A program made the translations under genes and the position numbers. Under the pieces are notes generated by a model, which had not been told where the DNA came from, ran no database searches, and worked only from the letters and a program-made list of their open reading frames with translations. A stretch of 64,000 nucleotides of DNA from Planctomycetota bacterium (lineage in GTDB: Bacteria; Planctomycetota; Phycisphaerae; Phycisphaerales; SM1A02), in assembly GCA_024230295.1 (NCBI GenBank), contig JAAERN010000039.1, positions 1 to 64,000 on the forward strand, given 5' to 3'. Positions 35,466-45,374 of this stretch are shown here, one piece after another. Numbering within the stretch: the first letter of the stretch is position 1; each line of letters begins with the position of its first letter.

Positions 35466-35840
35466 TCACTTGACGCCCTTCTTGCCGGCCACGGTGCGCT
35501 TCCTGCCCTTACGGGTCCGGGCATTGCACTTGGTCCGCTGCCCACGAACAGGCAAGCCTCGGCGATGTCGATCACCTCGGTAGCTCCGAATGTCACGGAG
35601 TCGTTGAATATTCTGGGCAACCTGCCGTCGAAGCGCTCCCTCGACCAGATATCCGTCATCAATGATGCCGGCAATCTGAACAACCTCCGCCTCAGACAAG
35701 TTTCCTGCCCGTGTTTCCGGATCAACGCCCGCCTGCTCCAGGATGATGTCCGCAAAGCGCGGGCCAATCCCGTGAATGTACCGGAGGGAGTACCGGATCT
35801 TCTTCTTCTCTGGAATGTCGATGCCTGCAATACGTGGCAT
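35466..35840 (-). CDS. rpsM: 30S ribosomal protein S13
   Basis: 124 residues, head of the 30S subunit and contact to P-site tRNA. Begins [19 protein letters not shown], contains [33 protein letters not shown] and the basic tail. It follows rpmJ closely (31 bases). Confidence 0.97.
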   Translation of the reverse strand: MPRIAGIDIPEKKKIRYSLRYIHGIGPRFADIILEQAGVDPETRAGNLSEAEVVQIAGIIDDGYLVEGALRRQVAQNIQRLRDIRSYRGDRHRRGLPVRGQRTKCNARTRKGRKRTVAGKKGVK

Positions 35841-35871
35841 GTTGTAGCTCCGTCGTGTCGCCCTGTGGCGA

Positions 35872-35988
35872 TCAGCCCTGCCGCTGCTTCAGCCGCGGGT
35901 TCTTCTTGTTAATGACGTACCGGCGACCTTTTCGGATCACGATCTGGCAGTCTTTGGTCTTTCTTTTGATGCTGCTTTTGACTTTCAT
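35872..35988 (-). CDS. rpmJ: 50S ribosomal protein L36, zinc-free form
   Basis: 38 residues: starts [14 protein letters not shown] and ends NPRLKQRQG, the L36 hallmark. In the zinc-binding form Cys11, Cys14, Cys27 and His33 hold zinc. Here only Cys14 is kept (Thr11, Asn27, Leu33), so it cannot bind zinc in the usual way. It lies between infA and rpsM, its standard place. Confidence 0.95.
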   Translation of the reverse strand: MKVKSSIKRKTKDCQIVIRKGRRYVINKKNPRLKQRQG

Positions 35989-35998
35989 AACTCTTTCC

Positions 35999-36214
35999 CT
36001 ATTGGCGGTAGACGATTCGCCCCTTGGTCATGTCGTAGGGGCTGATTTCGACCTTGACGGTGTCGCCGGGAAGAATGCGGATGTAGAACTTTCGCATTCG
36101 ACCGCTGATGTACGCGAGAATCTTCTGACCGTTCTCCAGTTCAACCATGAACCGGGTGTCGGGCAGTGCCTCGGTGACGACGGCGTCGAGGACGATCTTT
36201 TCCTCTTTTGCCAT
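35999..36214 (-). CDS. infA: translation initiation factor IF-1
   Basis: 71 residues, OB-fold factor that occupies the ribosomal A site during initiation. [40 protein letters not shown] and [13 protein letters not shown] are all typical. The ATG at 36214 is fixed by length and homology; the frame is open upstream into secY. It directly follows secY, with adk and map missing from their usual place between them. Confidence 0.97.
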   Translation of the reverse strand: MAKEEKIVLDAVVTEALPDTRFMVELENGQKILAYISGRMRKFYIRILPGDTVKVEISPYDMTKGRIVYRQ

Positions 36215-36236
36215 GAACTGCGTCCCTAGGGACCTC

Positions 36237-37646
36237 CTATGAACGGGTGGCCGAACCGCCACCCCTCCGGCCCGCGTCGGGCCCTGTAATGAAACCGCTG
36301 TAATTACGCATGAGTAGATTCGCCTCGATGCGCTGGATGAGATCCAAACCCACGCTGACAACAATCAGCAGTCCGGTACCACCCAAGAAGCTCGAAACGA
36401 AGAATGGAATATCCATGTATCTCGCCACCATGGACGGAATCACCGCGATGATCGCGAGGAATCCGGCGCCGACATACGTTATTCGTTCAACAACCGTCTC
36501 CAAGTACTCCGCAGTTCGAGGACCAGGGCGTAGCCCAGGAATGAAACTGCCGTTCTCTCGGAGTTGCTGTGACATGTCGTCCGGACTGAACACCACGGTT
36601 GTCCAGAAGTAACTGAAGAAGTAGATCAGGATGATTTCGCACACGATGTACGGGTACTCACCGAATTGGAAGTTTCGGTTCATGAAGTACACAATGTTCT
36701 GCCACCAGAGGGGCGATTCCTGCGTCACAGATGTTGCGAGGTAGCCCAAGAATGATGACGGGAAGATCAGCAAAGACGATGCGAAGATGATCGGCATGAC
36801 GCCCGCGTGATTGACCCGAAGCGGTAGATAGTGCTTCTGTCCACCGTAGGTACGACGGCCACGCGTATGTTTCGCCTGTTGAATCGGTATTCGCCGCTGC
36901 GCCACCGTGATGAGAATCGAACCCGCCACCACGATCACAAAGGCGACGATCAGGAACACGATGCCGAGGACGCCAACACTTCCTTCTCCGCTCTGCAGCG
37001 AGAAGTCGACGTTGTTGGCCAACCAACCGATCGCCATGGGCATTTGCGACACAATGCCTGCGGTCAGAATGAGGGAGACACCGTTTCCGATGCCGTACTT
37101 GTCGATCTGCTCGCCAAGCCACATCAGGAAGACGCTGCCCGCGGTCAGTGCGGTCAACCCGGAGAAGTAGAACACCAGGATTCCCGTCTGCGTGCGGAAC
37201 TGCGGCTGGACCAAGCCTTGCCCCTGCAGGAACTTCATCCACATGAAGCCCTGAATCAGGCACATGGCGATCGTCGCATACCGAGTCCACTCGGTGATCT
37301 TCTGCTGGCCGCTGGCACCCTCCTTCTTGAGTTCCTGCAACTTCGGCACTGCCGACTGCAACAACTGGAAGATGATCGATGCCGTGATGTACGGCATGAT
37401 GCCAAGGCCGAAAATAGTCGACTGCTTGAATGAGCCGCCAGAGAAGACTGACACATACTCGAGCAACTTCCCGAAACCGGTTGCCTCTGTGGCAGACTGG
37501 CGGGCGAGTTCTTCGAGCTGCGTCTGATCGACTCCGACAAGCGGAATCCAGAAGCCGATGCGATAGATCGCGATCATCGCAAGCGTGAAGAGCACGCGAT
37601 TGCGAAGTTCGGGAATCTTCAAGATGTTGAGAACGGCGTTGAACAT
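36237..37646 (-). CDS. secY: protein translocase channel SecY
   Basis: 469 residues, about ten transmembrane segments forming the Sec channel in the inner membrane. Family blocks: [38 protein letters not shown], the cytosolic loop [21 protein letters not shown] and [14 protein letters not shown]. The C-terminus is slightly extended by a Gly/Arg-rich piece. It follows rplO as in the spc operon. Confidence 0.97.
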   Translation of the reverse strand: MFNAVLNILKIPELRNRVLFTLAMIAIYRIGFWIPLVGVDQTQLEELARQSATEATGFGKLLEYVSVFSGGSFKQSTIFGLGIMPYITASIIFQLLQSAVPKLQELKKEGASGQQKITEWTRYATIAMCLIQGFMWMKFLQGQGLVQPQFRTQTGILVFYFSGLTALTAGSVFLMWLGEQIDKYGIGNGVSLILTAGIVSQMPMAIGWLANNVDFSLQSGEGSVGVLGIVFLIVAFVIVVAGSILITVAQRRIPIQQAKHTRGRRTYGGQKHYLPLRVNHAGVMPIIFASSLLIFPSSFLGYLATSVTQESPLWWQNIVYFMNRNFQFGEYPYIVCEIILIYFFSYFWTTVVFSPDDMSQQLRENGSFIPGLRPGPRTAEYLETVVERITYVGAGFLAIIAVIPSMVARYMDIPFFVSSFLGGTGLLIVVSVGLDLIQRIEANLLMRNYSGFITGPDAGRRGGGSATRS

Positions 37647-37686
37647 GCCGGGTCAACTTCCTTTGGACGTCTTGCGTCCGTTACGA

Positions 37687-38232
37687 TCACTCTTCGGAGG
37701 AATCACTCTGTGTCTCAGGCTGTGGCTCGGGGGCAGGCTTGGCCGCTTTCACTGGCTTACCGGGTACCCGAGTCCACTTCTTCTTCTCTACAACCGTCAC
37801 ACTGCCGCCGGCAGCCTTGATCTTGGCCTCGGCAGACTTGGACAGCTTCGCTGCAGTCACATCGAGTTTCTTGGTGAGATCACCTTCACCAAGCACCTTG
37901 ACTGGCTTCTTCGTATCTCGAATAAGACCGACTTTGGAGAGCGTCTCCGCCGTCACAGCATCGCCGTCGGCAAATCGATCTTCGAGTGACTTGAGATTGA
38001 CCACGTGATACTCAGTTCGGAACTGAGCATTCGTGAAGCCTCGCTTCGGCATCCGCCGAACCCAAGACATCTGACCACCCTCGAAGTAGGCGCGGCGTTT
38101 GTTGCCGGAGCGGGAACCCGCACCCTTATGGCCGCGGCCCGATGTCTTGCCGTGACCGCTGCCTGGTCCGCGGCCAATGCGCCTACGGGCCTTGTAGCGG
38201 CCAACCTTTGACGTGATTTCATGAATCATCAT
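37687..38232 (-). CDS. rplO: 50S ribosomal protein L15
   Basis: 181 residues. MMIHEITSKVGRYKARRRIG, GRGPGSGHGKTSGRGHKGAG and the SWVRRMPKRGFTN segment identify L15. The C-terminus has an additional tail of about 25 residues rich in Ala, Pro and Glu (APEPQPETQSDSSEE). rpmD (L30), which usually precedes rplO, is absent: only 31 bases separate rpsE and rplO. Confidence 0.96.
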   Translation of the reverse strand: MMIHEITSKVGRYKARRRIGRGPGSGHGKTSGRGHKGAGSRSGNKRRAYFEGGQMSWVRRMPKRGFTNAQFRTEYHVVNLKSLEDRFADGDAVTAETLSKVGLIRDTKKPVKVLGEGDLTKKLDVTAAKLSKSAEAKIKAAGGSVTVVEKKKWTRVPGKPVKAAKPAPEPQPETQSDSSEE

Positions 38233-38263
38233 AGGACTGAATCTCCTGGGGACGTCGTTGACG

Positions 38264-38929
38264 TCACTCCGCAGTGGACTCCGTTTTTTCTTCGGTCTTC
38301 TCCGCTACAGGCGCTTCGGCCTTAGCGGTTTCTGATTCGTCAGCCGTTGCTTCCGAGTCTGATTCCTCGGGAGCGGAACTCTCGGCGTTTGCAGTCGTGA
38401 CAAAACTCGAACCTCGTGCAATCATCGCCTCGACATCGGTCACCCCAAGTTGGACACCTCGAAGTTGTTCGATGTCCGACTTGCTCTGAAGCTTCGAGAG
38501 CCCGTCAATGACGGCCTTCACGAGATTCTTGGGATTGTTCGATCCGAACGACTTTGTCAGGCAATCCTGAAGTCCAAACATCTCCAACACCGCGCGGACA
38601 GACGCACCGGCAATGACGCCCGTACCGGGCGAAGCAGGTACCAGTCGCACGCGACAGGCTCCATACCGGCCCTCCACCTGGTGTGGAATAGTTCGACCCT
38701 GCATCGGATAGAGGCGCATGTTTCGCTTCGCGACTTTCTGCGCCTTTTCGATTGCAGGCGGAACCTGATTGGCCTTGCCATATCCAACTCCAACGCGGCC
38801 ATTGCGGTCACCGACCACAACGAGCCCCGAGAAACTGAAGCGGCGACCACCCTTGACAGTCGCAGCCGTGCGATAAACACCGACCGTTGTCGATTCAATA
38901 CCGCCTGATGCTTCTAGGAATTCAGCCAT
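38264..38929 (-). CDS. rpsE: 30S ribosomal protein S5 with acidic tail
   Basis: 221 residues, against about 165 in most bacteria. The S5 double-stranded RNA-binding fold is clear ([40 protein letters not shown]) as is the C-terminal domain ([20 protein letters not shown]). After residue about 175 there is a Ser/Glu/Ala/Thr-rich tail of about 45 residues, probably disordered. Confidence 0.96.
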   Translation of the reverse strand: MAEFLEASGGIESTTVGVYRTAATVKGGRRFSFSGLVVVGDRNGRVGVGYGKANQVPPAIEKAQKVAKRNMRLYPMQGRTIPHQVEGRYGACRVRLVPASPGTGVIAGASVRAVLEMFGLQDCLTKSFGSNNPKNLVKAVIDGLSKLQSKSDIEQLRGVQLGVTDVEAMIARGSSFVTTANAESSAPEESDSEATADESETAKAEAPVAEKTEEKTESTAE

Positions 38930-38962
38930 TGCTCTACACCTGTCTTCTGCCGCTAATCCGGC

Positions 38963-39325
38963 TCAGAACTTCAACCCGTTTTCACGGGCACCGTCGGCCA
39001 GGCCCTTGACCCGACCGTGATACTTGAAACCATTGCGATCAAACACAACGCTTGCGACGCCTGCCGCGACGGCCCGTTCGGCCAACCGCTTTCCAACCTC
39101 GGTCGCGGCCGCGGTGTTCCCGCCCGATGACTCTGCCGACGCCTTTTCAGTCGTCGAAGCAGAGGCGAGCGTCTTGCCGCTCAGATCATCAATGACCTGC
39201 GCGTAGATGTGCTTTGAACTTCGAAACACAGTCAAACGAGGACGATTCGGCATCCCGAAGATTCGGCTTCGAATGCCTCTCTTCCGCCGAGTTCGACGTT
39301 CAATGCGTTGTGCGTTGCGATTCAT
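38963..39325 (-). CDS. rplR: 50S ribosomal protein L18
   Basis: 120 residues, 5S rRNA binder. [40 protein letters not shown] and the C-terminal [20 protein letters not shown] are typical. It lies 27 bases after rplF. Confidence 0.97.
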   Translation of the reverse strand: MNRNAQRIERRTRRKRGIRSRIFGMPNRPRLTVFRSSKHIYAQVIDDLSGKTLASASTTEKASAESSGGNTAAATEVGKRLAERAVAAGVASVVFDRNGFKYHGRVKGLADGARENGLKF

Positions 39326-39352
39326 AACGTATTACTCCCTTGATCCGAAGGA

Positions 39353-39913
39353 TCAAGCTCCAAACACCTTGCCCTGCTTTCGGGTGATGATCTCACCCGC
39401 GTAGAGAATGCCCTTGCCGTTGTATGGCTCTGGGCGGCGCTGATCTCTGATGTTGGCCGCGAACTGCCCGACCGCATGCTTATCGGCACCCGTGATCTTG
39501 ATCCGGGTTCCCTTTTCGATCTCGAACTCCACACCCTCCGGCGCCGGGATATCCACAGGATGGCAGTATCCAACATTGAGTTGAATCGACTTACCCATGG
39601 GTTTTGCATTCCAGCCGACACCGACGATGTTGAGCACCTTGGTGTATCCCTGCGTGACGCCGGTCACCATGTTCTGAATCCGGCTGCGGGTGGTACCCCA
39701 CTGTGCACGAGCCGAACGCTCGCCGAGCCGCGATTCCTGTACCGCACAGGTGATCATCGAAGCCGACTCGTCAAAGTCGACATCAATATCCGCGTGCCAC
39801 GAGTAATTGAGTGATCCCTTGGGACCACTCACACCGATGCTGCGGTTAGTCGACTTGCAGTCGACCTTCACGCCGCTGGGTACTTCGATTGGTTTCTTTC
39901 CAATACGTGACAT
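39353..39913 (-). CDS. rplF: 50S ribosomal protein L6
   Basis: 186 residues, two repeated domains near the factor-binding site. MSRIGKKPIEVPSGVKVDCK, VTGVTQGYTKVLNIVGVGWN and the C-terminal PEPYNGKGILYAGEIITRKQ identify it. Nine bases separate it from rpsH. Confidence 0.97.
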   Translation of the reverse strand: MSRIGKKPIEVPSGVKVDCKSTNRSIGVSGPKGSLNYSWHADIDVDFDESASMITCAVQESRLGERSARAQWGTTRSRIQNMVTGVTQGYTKVLNIVGVGWNAKPMGKSIQLNVGYCHPVDIPAPEGVEFEIEKGTRIKITGADKHAVGQFAANIRDQRRPEPYNGKGILYAGEIITRKQGKVFGA

Positions 39914-39922
39914 CGTTCTACC

Positions 39923-40342
39923 TCAGCTCACAATCGCGACAAGTTCGCCGCCCACACGCTCGGATCGAGCCCGCCGATCACTCATGACGCCAGAACTCGT
40001 CGAGACAATGGCGGTTCCAAGACCCTGCATGGGCCGCGGAATCTCTTTGACGCCTGTATACACCCGGCATCCTGGCTTGGACACGCGACGCAGTTCGCGA
40101 ATGATGTCCTCACCACGAGGGCCGTACTTCAGTTTGAGACGCAGGTGCACCCTAGCGCCGGCCTGCTCGGTATCCCAGCCATTGATGTATCCCTCGTCTT
40201 CGAGAACCTGCGCGACACCGCGGTTGAGGCGGTTGTCGAGGCAGATGACCTCTTCGGCGTGGTTGCGGACCGCATTGCGAATCCGGGTCAACATGTCGGC
40301 TGTCAGATCTTGCTGTGACATTGAATCACTCCACACGGGCAT
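39923..40342 (-). CDS. rpsH: 30S ribosomal protein S8
   Basis: 139 residues, binds the central domain of 16S rRNA and in E. coli represses the spc operon. TADMLTRIRNAVRNHAEEV, the RVSKPGCRVYTGVKEIP region and GLGTAIVSTSSGVMSDRRAR are conserved. 15 bases after rpsN. Confidence 0.97.
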   Translation of the reverse strand: MPVWSDSMSQQDLTADMLTRIRNAVRNHAEEVICLDNRLNRGVAQVLEDEGYINGWDTEQAGARVHLRLKLKYGPRGEDIIRELRRVSKPGCRVYTGVKEIPRPMQGLGTAIVSTSSGVMSDRRARSERVGGELVAIVS

Positions 40343-40357
40343 ACGTGCCCAGGTTCC

Positions 40358-40543
40358 TCACCAACTGGCTTTTCGCATTCCGGGAATCTTGCCTTGCAGC
40401 GCCAACTGACGCAGCATGATTCGGCTGATCCCGAACTTCCTATAGACACCTCGGCTTCGACCGGTGAGCATGCACCGATTCCGCTTCCGAGTCGAGAATT
40501 TCGGCTCTTTCTGCATCTTGGCGAAAACGCGTTTGCTTGCCAT
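40358..40543 (-). CDS. rpsN: 30S ribosomal protein S14, short form without zinc ligands
   Basis: 61 residues, the length of zinc-type S14, ending [15 protein letters not shown]. In the zinc type four cysteines form two CxxC pairs. Here only the first is kept (RCMLTGR), and the second pair reads SRIM, so the short S14 has lost zinc binding while keeping the short backbone. It lies 3 bases from rplE. Confidence 0.96.
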   Translation of the reverse strand: MASKRVFAKMQKEPKFSTRKRNRCMLTGRSRGVYRKFGISRIMLRQLALQGKIPGMRKASW

Positions 40544-40546
40544 GAG

Positions 40547-41128
40547 TCAGTCGTCCTTCCTTGCGAACGGCATGCCCAATTCCTGAAGGATGAAACGACT
40601 CATCTTCGGATTGGACTGCTCGAAGCAGATATTGATATTCATGCCGTGGGAGAAACTCACCCGCGCCATATTGATCTCGGGCCAGACCGCCTGTTCGGTC
40701 AACCCCATCGAGTAATTGCCCGCCTTATCAAAGGCAGTCTCCTTCACGCCACGAAAGTCCTTGATTCGCGGCATGGCGAGATTCATCAGGCGATCGACAA
40801 AGTGCCACATGTGATCGCGGCGAAGCGTGACGACAAAGGCTGACGGCGCCCCTTCGCGAACCTTGAAGTTCGCAACCGACCGCTTGGCCATCACCATGAT
40901 GGGCTTCTGACCAGTAATCGTCGTCAGCGTATCGATGACGGTGTCTCGAATCTCCGGCTTGAGCTTCTGGTTCTCCAGAAACCGGCCGATGCCCGAGTTC
41001 ACGAGCACCTTGCTCATGTGGGGCAACTGATTCACATTCGGCAACGAGAACTCTTCACGCAGCTTCGGAACGACAACGTCGTTGAACATCTGCTGGAGTC
41101 TCGGAGCTGTTTTTGTTTCGGCAACCAT
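40547..41128 (-). CDS. rplE: 50S ribosomal protein L5
   Basis: 193 residues, 5S rRNA and P-site tRNA contact. LPHMSKVLVNSGIGRFLEN, TGQKPIMVMAKRSVANFKVR, RDFRGV-type KDFRGVKETAFDKAGNYSMG are typical. The ATG at 41128 is preferred over a GTG at 41137 because GGAG lies 10 bases before the ATG and too close to the GTG. Confidence 0.97.
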   Translation of the reverse strand: MVAETKTAPRLQQMFNDVVVPKLREEFSLPNVNQLPHMSKVLVNSGIGRFLENQKLKPEIRDTVIDTLTTITGQKPIMVMAKRSVANFKVREGAPSAFVVTLRRDHMWHFVDRLMNLAMPRIKDFRGVKETAFDKAGNYSMGLTEQAVWPEINMARVSFSHGMNINICFEQSNPKMSRFILQELGMPFARKDD

Positions 41129-41152
41129 GACGTTCACTCTCCCTGCGGGGCA

Positions 41153-41488
41153 TCAGCCCTGCTTCGGCCCCCGAAGCACAGACAGTTCCTTGTCGCCACG
41201 AACCGCGACACGGACTTTGCTTCCATCTTTCCGCGTCTCGAAACGAACGCGAGTACCGCGTCCGTCAACGACGGGACTGACATTGCTGATATGAATGGGC
41301 ATCTCCTTGCGAAGCAACCCACCTTTCGGATTCTGCTGCGTCGGCTTGAGGTGCCGAACGCGAATATTCACACCCTGAACGATGACGCGATCCTGATCGG
41401 GAATCACCCGAAGAATCTCGCCGACCGTGCCGCGATCGTTCCCCGCGGTCACGACAACCGAATCACCTTTTCGTACGTGCTTGGCCAT
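41153..41488 (-). CDS. rplX: 50S ribosomal protein L24
   Basis: 111 residues, assembly initiator of the 50S subunit. The KOW motif is seen at HVRKGDSVVVTAGNDRGTVG, followed by VIVQGVNIRVRHLKPTQQNP. Three bases separate it from rplN. Confidence 0.97.
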   Translation of the reverse strand: MAKHVRKGDSVVVTAGNDRGTVGEILRVIPDQDRVIVQGVNIRVRHLKPTQQNPKGGLLRKEMPIHISNVSPVVDGRGTRVRFETRKDGSKVRVAVRGDKELSVLRGPKQG

Positions 41489-41491
41489 TGG

Positions 41492-41875
41492 TCAAATCAC
41501 CTCCGAGGCAAGCGAGACGATCTTCATGAAGTTCTTCTCGCGAAGTTCTCTGGCGACCGCACCGAAGATCCGGGTCCCGGCGGGGTTGCCTTCCTTGAGA
41601 AGCACGCACGCGTTCGAATCGAAACGAACGTACGAGCCGTCATTGCGTCGTGTCGGGTACTTGGTTCGCACGATGACCGCGCGAACAATGTCACCCTGCT
41701 TGACTGCTGCGTTCGGCAGCGACTTCTTCACCGAGCACACGACCTGATCGCCGACACCCGCTGTACGGCGCGAATGGCGGCCACGCGCGGTTGTGCCACC
41801 AAGCACACCGATCACGCTGACGACCTTTGCGCCGCTGTTATCCGCAACCTCGATCCTGGATTCTTTTTGAATCAT
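41492..41875 (-). CDS. rplN: 50S ribosomal protein L14
   Basis: 127 residues. [20 protein letters not shown] is the universal start; [20 protein letters not shown] and [20 protein letters not shown] follow, ending SLASEVI. Normal in length. Confidence 0.97.
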   Translation of the reverse strand: MIQKESRIEVADNSGAKVVSVIGVLGGTTARGRHSRRTAGVGDQVVCSVKKSLPNAAVKQGDIVRAVIVRTKYPTRRNDGSYVRFDSNACVLLKEGNPAGTRIFGAVARELREKNFMKIVSLASEVI

Positions 41876-41900
41876 TGTTCTGAACCTCGATTTCGGCGAG

Positions 41901-42194
41901 TCATTCTGTCGCCGCCGCCGGCTCCACCACTCGGAGCAGGACCCACGACTTTGTCTTCGAGATCGGCCGACACTCGGCTATCTCAACCCGATCGCCGACC
42001 TTGGCGGCGTTCTCCTCGTCATGCACATGCAGCACAGTTCGCTGACGGACGTACTTGCCATACTTGGGATGCCGAGAGAGATATTCCATCGACACTTGGC
42101 ACGACTTATCCCGCTTGGCCGACGACACGATGCCTGTACGGCGAGGGGCTGTCTCGGAGACTTTGATTTCCTTGAGATGGCTCACGTCACTCAC
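41901..42194 (-). CDS. rpsQ: 30S ribosomal protein S17
   Basis: 97 residues, OB-fold. [40 protein letters not shown] and [19 protein letters not shown] are typical. The GTG at 42194 lies inside the end of rpmC (8-base overlap); a second GTG at 42185 is possible. Confidence 0.96.
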   Translation of the reverse strand: MSDVSHLKEIKVSETAPRRTGIVSSAKRDKSCQVSMEYLSRHPKYGKYVRQRTVLHVHDEENAAKVGDRVEIAECRPISKTKSWVLLRVVEPAAATE

Positions 42195-42393
42195 CTCCAG
42201 CCGCGGCGAGTTGCCGGGCTCTCTTTTCGGTCAGCAGCCGGGCAATGTCACGCTTGACATTGCCGAACTGCGCAGTGTTCTGAATCTTCTCCGTGACAGT
42301 CTGACAACGGAGATCGAAGAGACGGCGACGAAGACTTGCGACTTCGATGTCGATTTCGTCATCCCCGAGTTTCTTAGCTTCATGTGGTGTCAT
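42187..42393 (-). CDS. rpmC: 50S ribosomal protein L29
   Basis: 68 residues, two-helix protein at the exit tunnel. [20 protein letters not shown], then the [20 protein letters not shown] signature. Overlaps rpsQ by 8 bases. Confidence 0.96.
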   Translation of the reverse strand: MTPHEAKKLGDDEIDIEVASLRRRLFDLRCQTVTEKIQNTAQFGNVKRDIARLLTEKRARQLAAAGGE

Positions 42394-42414
42394 TTTTTCA
42401 TCGCCTCCAGCAGG

Positions 42415-42834
42415 TCAGACCGACAGCCTCTTGCCGACAAACCGGCAGCGAATCGGCATCTTGCGTGCGACCCGAGCCATTGCCTGGCGGGCCATATCCT
42501 CGGGAACACCCGAAATCTCGAACAGAATGGTGCCTGCACGAACGCGTGCAGCCCAGTAATCAACATCAGCCTTGCCCTTACCCATTCGAGTCTCAAGAGG
42601 CTTCTTGGAAATGGGCTTGTCTGGGAAGACTCGAATTGTAACCTTGCCTTCACGACGCAGGAAGTGCTGCGCCGCAATACGGCCGGCTTCGATCTGCCTA
42701 GCGCTGACCCAGTGCGGCTCCAAAGCCTGCAACCCATAGTCGCCAAATGCGACATAGTTGCCGCGGTTGGCTTTGGTCTGCAGCTTGCCGCGCATCTGCT
42801 TGCGGAACTTGACTCGTTTTGGCATCCGTGGCAT
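42415..42834 (-). CDS. rplP: 50S ribosomal protein L16
   Basis: 139 residues. [40 protein letters not shown] and [18 protein letters not shown] are typical. An internal Met at codon 4 is an alternative start nearer to the usual length. Confidence 0.97.
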   Translation of the reverse strand: MPRMPKRVKFRKQMRGKLQTKANRGNYVAFGDYGLQALEPHWVSARQIEAGRIAAQHFLRREGKVTIRVFPDKPISKKPLETRMGKGKADVDYWAARVRAGTILFEISGVPEDMARQAMARVARKMPIRCRFVGKRLSV

Positions 42835-42863
42835 CGGACGTTCTCCTCACTACTGAGCAGGGC

Positions 42864-43568
42864 TCAGCGGCGACCTCTCGCGCGGGCACGGGCACCAGCA
42901 GCCTTGGATTGAGTTTGATCCTCTTCGGCGTCAGTGAACATACCCTTGTAGATCCAGACCTTGACGCCAATGGCGCCGTAAGTCGTAAAGCTCGTGACGC
43001 TGGCGTAGTCCACATTGGCCTGCAGCGTCGAGAGCGGAATCGAACCCTCGCGGGTTACGAACTTTCGTGACATTTCCGCGCCACCGAGGCGACCGGAAAC
43101 CTGAATCCGAACTCCCTTCGCACCCGCCTGCATGGCGGACTCACACCGCTGCTTGAGCAGACGACGGAAATTGGATCGCTTCTTCATCTGTTCAGCGATG
43201 GCTTCGGCCACCAACGTCGCATCTGTGTCAGGGCTGCGAATCTCGACAGTCTTCACCGATACCTTTCGGCCGGTCATGATCTGAAGATCGGCTGTGAGCT
43301 TGTCGATCTCGGCACCCTTCGGGCCGATGACCAAACCGGGGCGGGCTGTCTTGACAATGACAGTCAGCTCCTCACGAGTCCGCTCCAGAAAGATGTCGGA
43401 GACCGCAGCAAATGGAGGCGTCCGATTGAGACGCTTGTCCACAAACTCGCGGATCTTGAAATCCTCGACCAACAGTTCGGCGAAGAGCGCCTTCGGAGCG
43501 TACCAACGAGACTTATGCGCCTCGGTGATGCCAACTCTGAATCCGAATGGATGAACCTTCTGTCCCAT
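42864..43568 (-). CDS. rpsC: 30S ribosomal protein S3
   Basis: 234 residues. MGQKVHPFGFRVGITEAHKS, the KH domain (IVKTARPGLVIGPKGAEIDK) and QVSGRLGGAEMSRKFVTREG. It ends with a short Arg/Ala tail. Three bases separate it from rplV. Confidence 0.97.
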   Translation of the reverse strand: MGQKVHPFGFRVGITEAHKSRWYAPKALFAELLVEDFKIREFVDKRLNRTPPFAAVSDIFLERTREELTVIVKTARPGLVIGPKGAEIDKLTADLQIMTGRKVSVKTVEIRSPDTDATLVAEAIAEQMKKRSNFRRLLKQRCESAMQAGAKGVRIQVSGRLGGAEMSRKFVTREGSIPLSTLQANVDYASVTSFTTYGAIGVKVWIYKGMFTDAEEDQTQSKAAGARARARGRR

Positions 43569-43571
43569 CGA

Positions 43572-43904
43572 TCAGTTCCTCTCGCCCAGCACGATGTGCA
43601 GGTGGCTCGTTCGTTTGCGAATCGGATGCGCCCGACCACGGTCTTTCGGTTGAAATCGCTTGATGGTCGGCCCCTCATCAACCCGGGACTCAGCCACGAC
43701 GAGCGACGTGACGTCTACATCACGCTCCTCGGCGTTAGCGATCGCACTCTTGAGTACGGCCTTGAGATACCACGCCGCACGTTTCTTCGAGAACTCGAGC
43801 TCGTTCATGGCGTCATCGACGCGGAGCCCGCGAATCAGGTCCGCCACAAGCCGCGCCTTACGGGGCGCGATTCTGGCGAAACGATGACTGGCTTGATGCT
43901 TCAT
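43572..43904 (-). CDS. rplV: 50S ribosomal protein L22
   Basis: 110 residues, lining the exit tunnel. APRKARLVADLIRGLRVDDA and the C-terminal RFQPKDRGRAHPIRKRTSHL loop are conserved. Confidence 0.97.
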   Translation of the reverse strand: MKHQASHRFARIAPRKARLVADLIRGLRVDDAMNELEFSKKRAAWYLKAVLKSAIANAEERDVDVTSLVVAESRVDEGPTIKRFQPKDRGRAHPIRKRTSHLHIVLGERN

Positions 43905-43923
43905 GCTGGAATGCCCTCACCGA

Positions 43924-44208
43924 TCAGCGACCGGACTTGAGGCCCTCCTTCTTATTCGTATGGCCTCGGAACATCCGAGTGATTGAGAACTCACCAAGTT
44001 TGTGCCCGACCATGTCCTCGGTCACGAAGACGTCATGGAACTGACGTCCGTTATGGACCTGAAAGGTATGCCCGACAAACTCCGGCACGATCGTGCAGGC
44101 GCGAGCCCATGTCTTGATCGGCCGCTTGGTGCCGGCTTCAGTCTGGGCCATAACCTTGACGAAGAGTTTCTCGTCGACGTACGGGCCCTTCTTTGTTGAG
44201 CGTCCCAT
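43924..44208 (-). CDS. rpsS: 30S ribosomal protein S19
   Basis: 94 residues. [39 protein letters not shown] and [20 protein letters not shown] are typical. 13 bases after rplB. Confidence 0.97.
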   Translation of the reverse strand: MGRSTKKGPYVDEKLFVKVMAQTEAGTKRPIKTWARACTIVPEFVGHTFQVHNGRQFHDVFVTEDMVGHKLGEFSITRMFRGHTNKKEGLKSGR

Positions 44209-44221
44209 CTCGATATCTCCG

Positions 44222-45076
44222 TCAGATCTTCAACTGGCCGTAACGACGGCTCTTGCGGCGACGCAGGATGCGAGCATTCGACGCCTTGCGCCGTTGCCGC
44301 GTGCGACCACCCTTAGATTTGGTACCTGACGCACTGGCCGGCTCACGGCCGCCCTTGCTGCGTCCCTCACCACCACCGAGCGGATGCTCGTGGTGACTCA
44401 TCGCCATACCGCGGACCTTTGGTCGACGGCCCAACCACCGATTGCGTCCAGCCTTGCCAAGTTTGACGAGTTGGTGATCGGTGTTTCCGACCTGTCCAAT
44501 CGTCGCGCGGCAATTGATGGACATCTGGCGTAGTTCGCCCGACGGCAACACCAAGGTGGCCCATTGGCCTTCCTTATTGGTGAGCCTGGCACCCACACCA
44601 GCAGAGCGGCAGATCCGAGCACCCTTGCCTGGCTCAAACTCCACAGCGTGAAGCGTCAGGCCGGTTGGAATGAATTCGATCGGCATGCAGCATCCAGGAT
44701 TCGGCTCAATGCCCTTGGAACTGCTGAGAATCGTGTCGCCATCGGTCAGACCAACGGGGGCGAGAATGTAGCGGCGGTCACCGTCTTCATACTCCACCAA
44801 CGCAATGTGGCAGGAACGATTCGGGTCGTACTCGATCCCGATGACCTTCGCTTGCATGTCATCCTTCGTACGCTTGAAGTCGATGACGCGGTAGCGACGC
44901 TTGTGGCCACCGCCTCGACCCTGGACCGTGATCTTGCCCTGGTTGTTACGGCCGCCCTTCTTATTCAAGGGGCGAAGCAGCGACTTCTCAGGCGTCCGCT
45001 TGGTCACCTCGGCATGCATGTTCACTGAGGCGTTTCGTCGCCCTGGTGTCGTCGGCTTGTATTTGCGAATCGGCAT
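44222..45076 (-). CDS. rplB: 50S ribosomal protein L2
   Basis: 284 residues, needed for subunit joining and peptidyl transfer. [59 protein letters not shown] (with the functionally important His). The frame is open upstream to 45298 inside rplW, but L2 begins at 45076. Confidence 0.97.
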   Translation of the reverse strand: MPIRKYKPTTPGRRNASVNMHAEVTKRTPEKSLLRPLNKKGGRNNQGKITVQGRGGGHKRRYRVIDFKRTKDDMQAKVIGIEYDPNRSCHIALVEYEDGDRRYILAPVGLTDGDTILSSSKGIEPNPGCCMPIEFIPTGLTLHAVEFEPGKGARICRSAGVGARLTNKEGQWATLVLPSGELRQMSINCRATIGQVGNTDHQLVKLGKAGRNRWLGRRPKVRGMAMSHHEHPLGGGEGRSKGGREPASASGTKSKGGRTRQRRKASNARILRRRKSRRYGQLKI

Positions 45077-45095
45077 GGTTCGTATCCCAACGGGC

Positions 45096-45374
45096 TCAGA
45101 TGAGCTCGATTTTGTCCTCTGGATGGATCTTGACGATGGCTCGCTTGATGTCGTTCGTCTTCCAGTACCCGAACTTGTTGCGACGCATTTGACCCTTGCG
45201 GTTCTGAATCGCCACTTCAAGCACACGAACGCCATAGAGCTCCTGCACAGCAGCCCGCACATCCGGCTTGGCGGCGGTGCGATCAACCTCGAAGGCATAC
45301 CGATTGTGTTCGGATGCTTCCCATGTCGACTTCTCGGTCACGATTGGGCGGCGGATGACATCTGTACTACGCAT
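45096..45374 (-). CDS. rplW: 50S ribosomal protein L23
   Basis: 92 residues, chaperone and SRP docking site at the exit tunnel. RRPIVTEKSTWEASEHNRYA and VEVAIQ-type LEVAIQNRKGQMRRNKFGYW identify it. The ATG at 45374 overlaps the rplD stop (TGATG); GAAGGAGG lies just upstream inside rplD. Confidence 0.96.
   Translation of the reverse strand: MRSTDVIRRPIVTEKSTWEASEHNRYAFEVDRTAAKPDVRAAVQELYGVRVLEVAIQNRKGQMRRNKFGYWKTNDIKRAIVKIHPEDKIELI

Noticed and set aside
45077-45298. N-terminal extension of L2 by 74 codons
   Set aside because: It would overlap rplW in another frame and has no similarity to L2.
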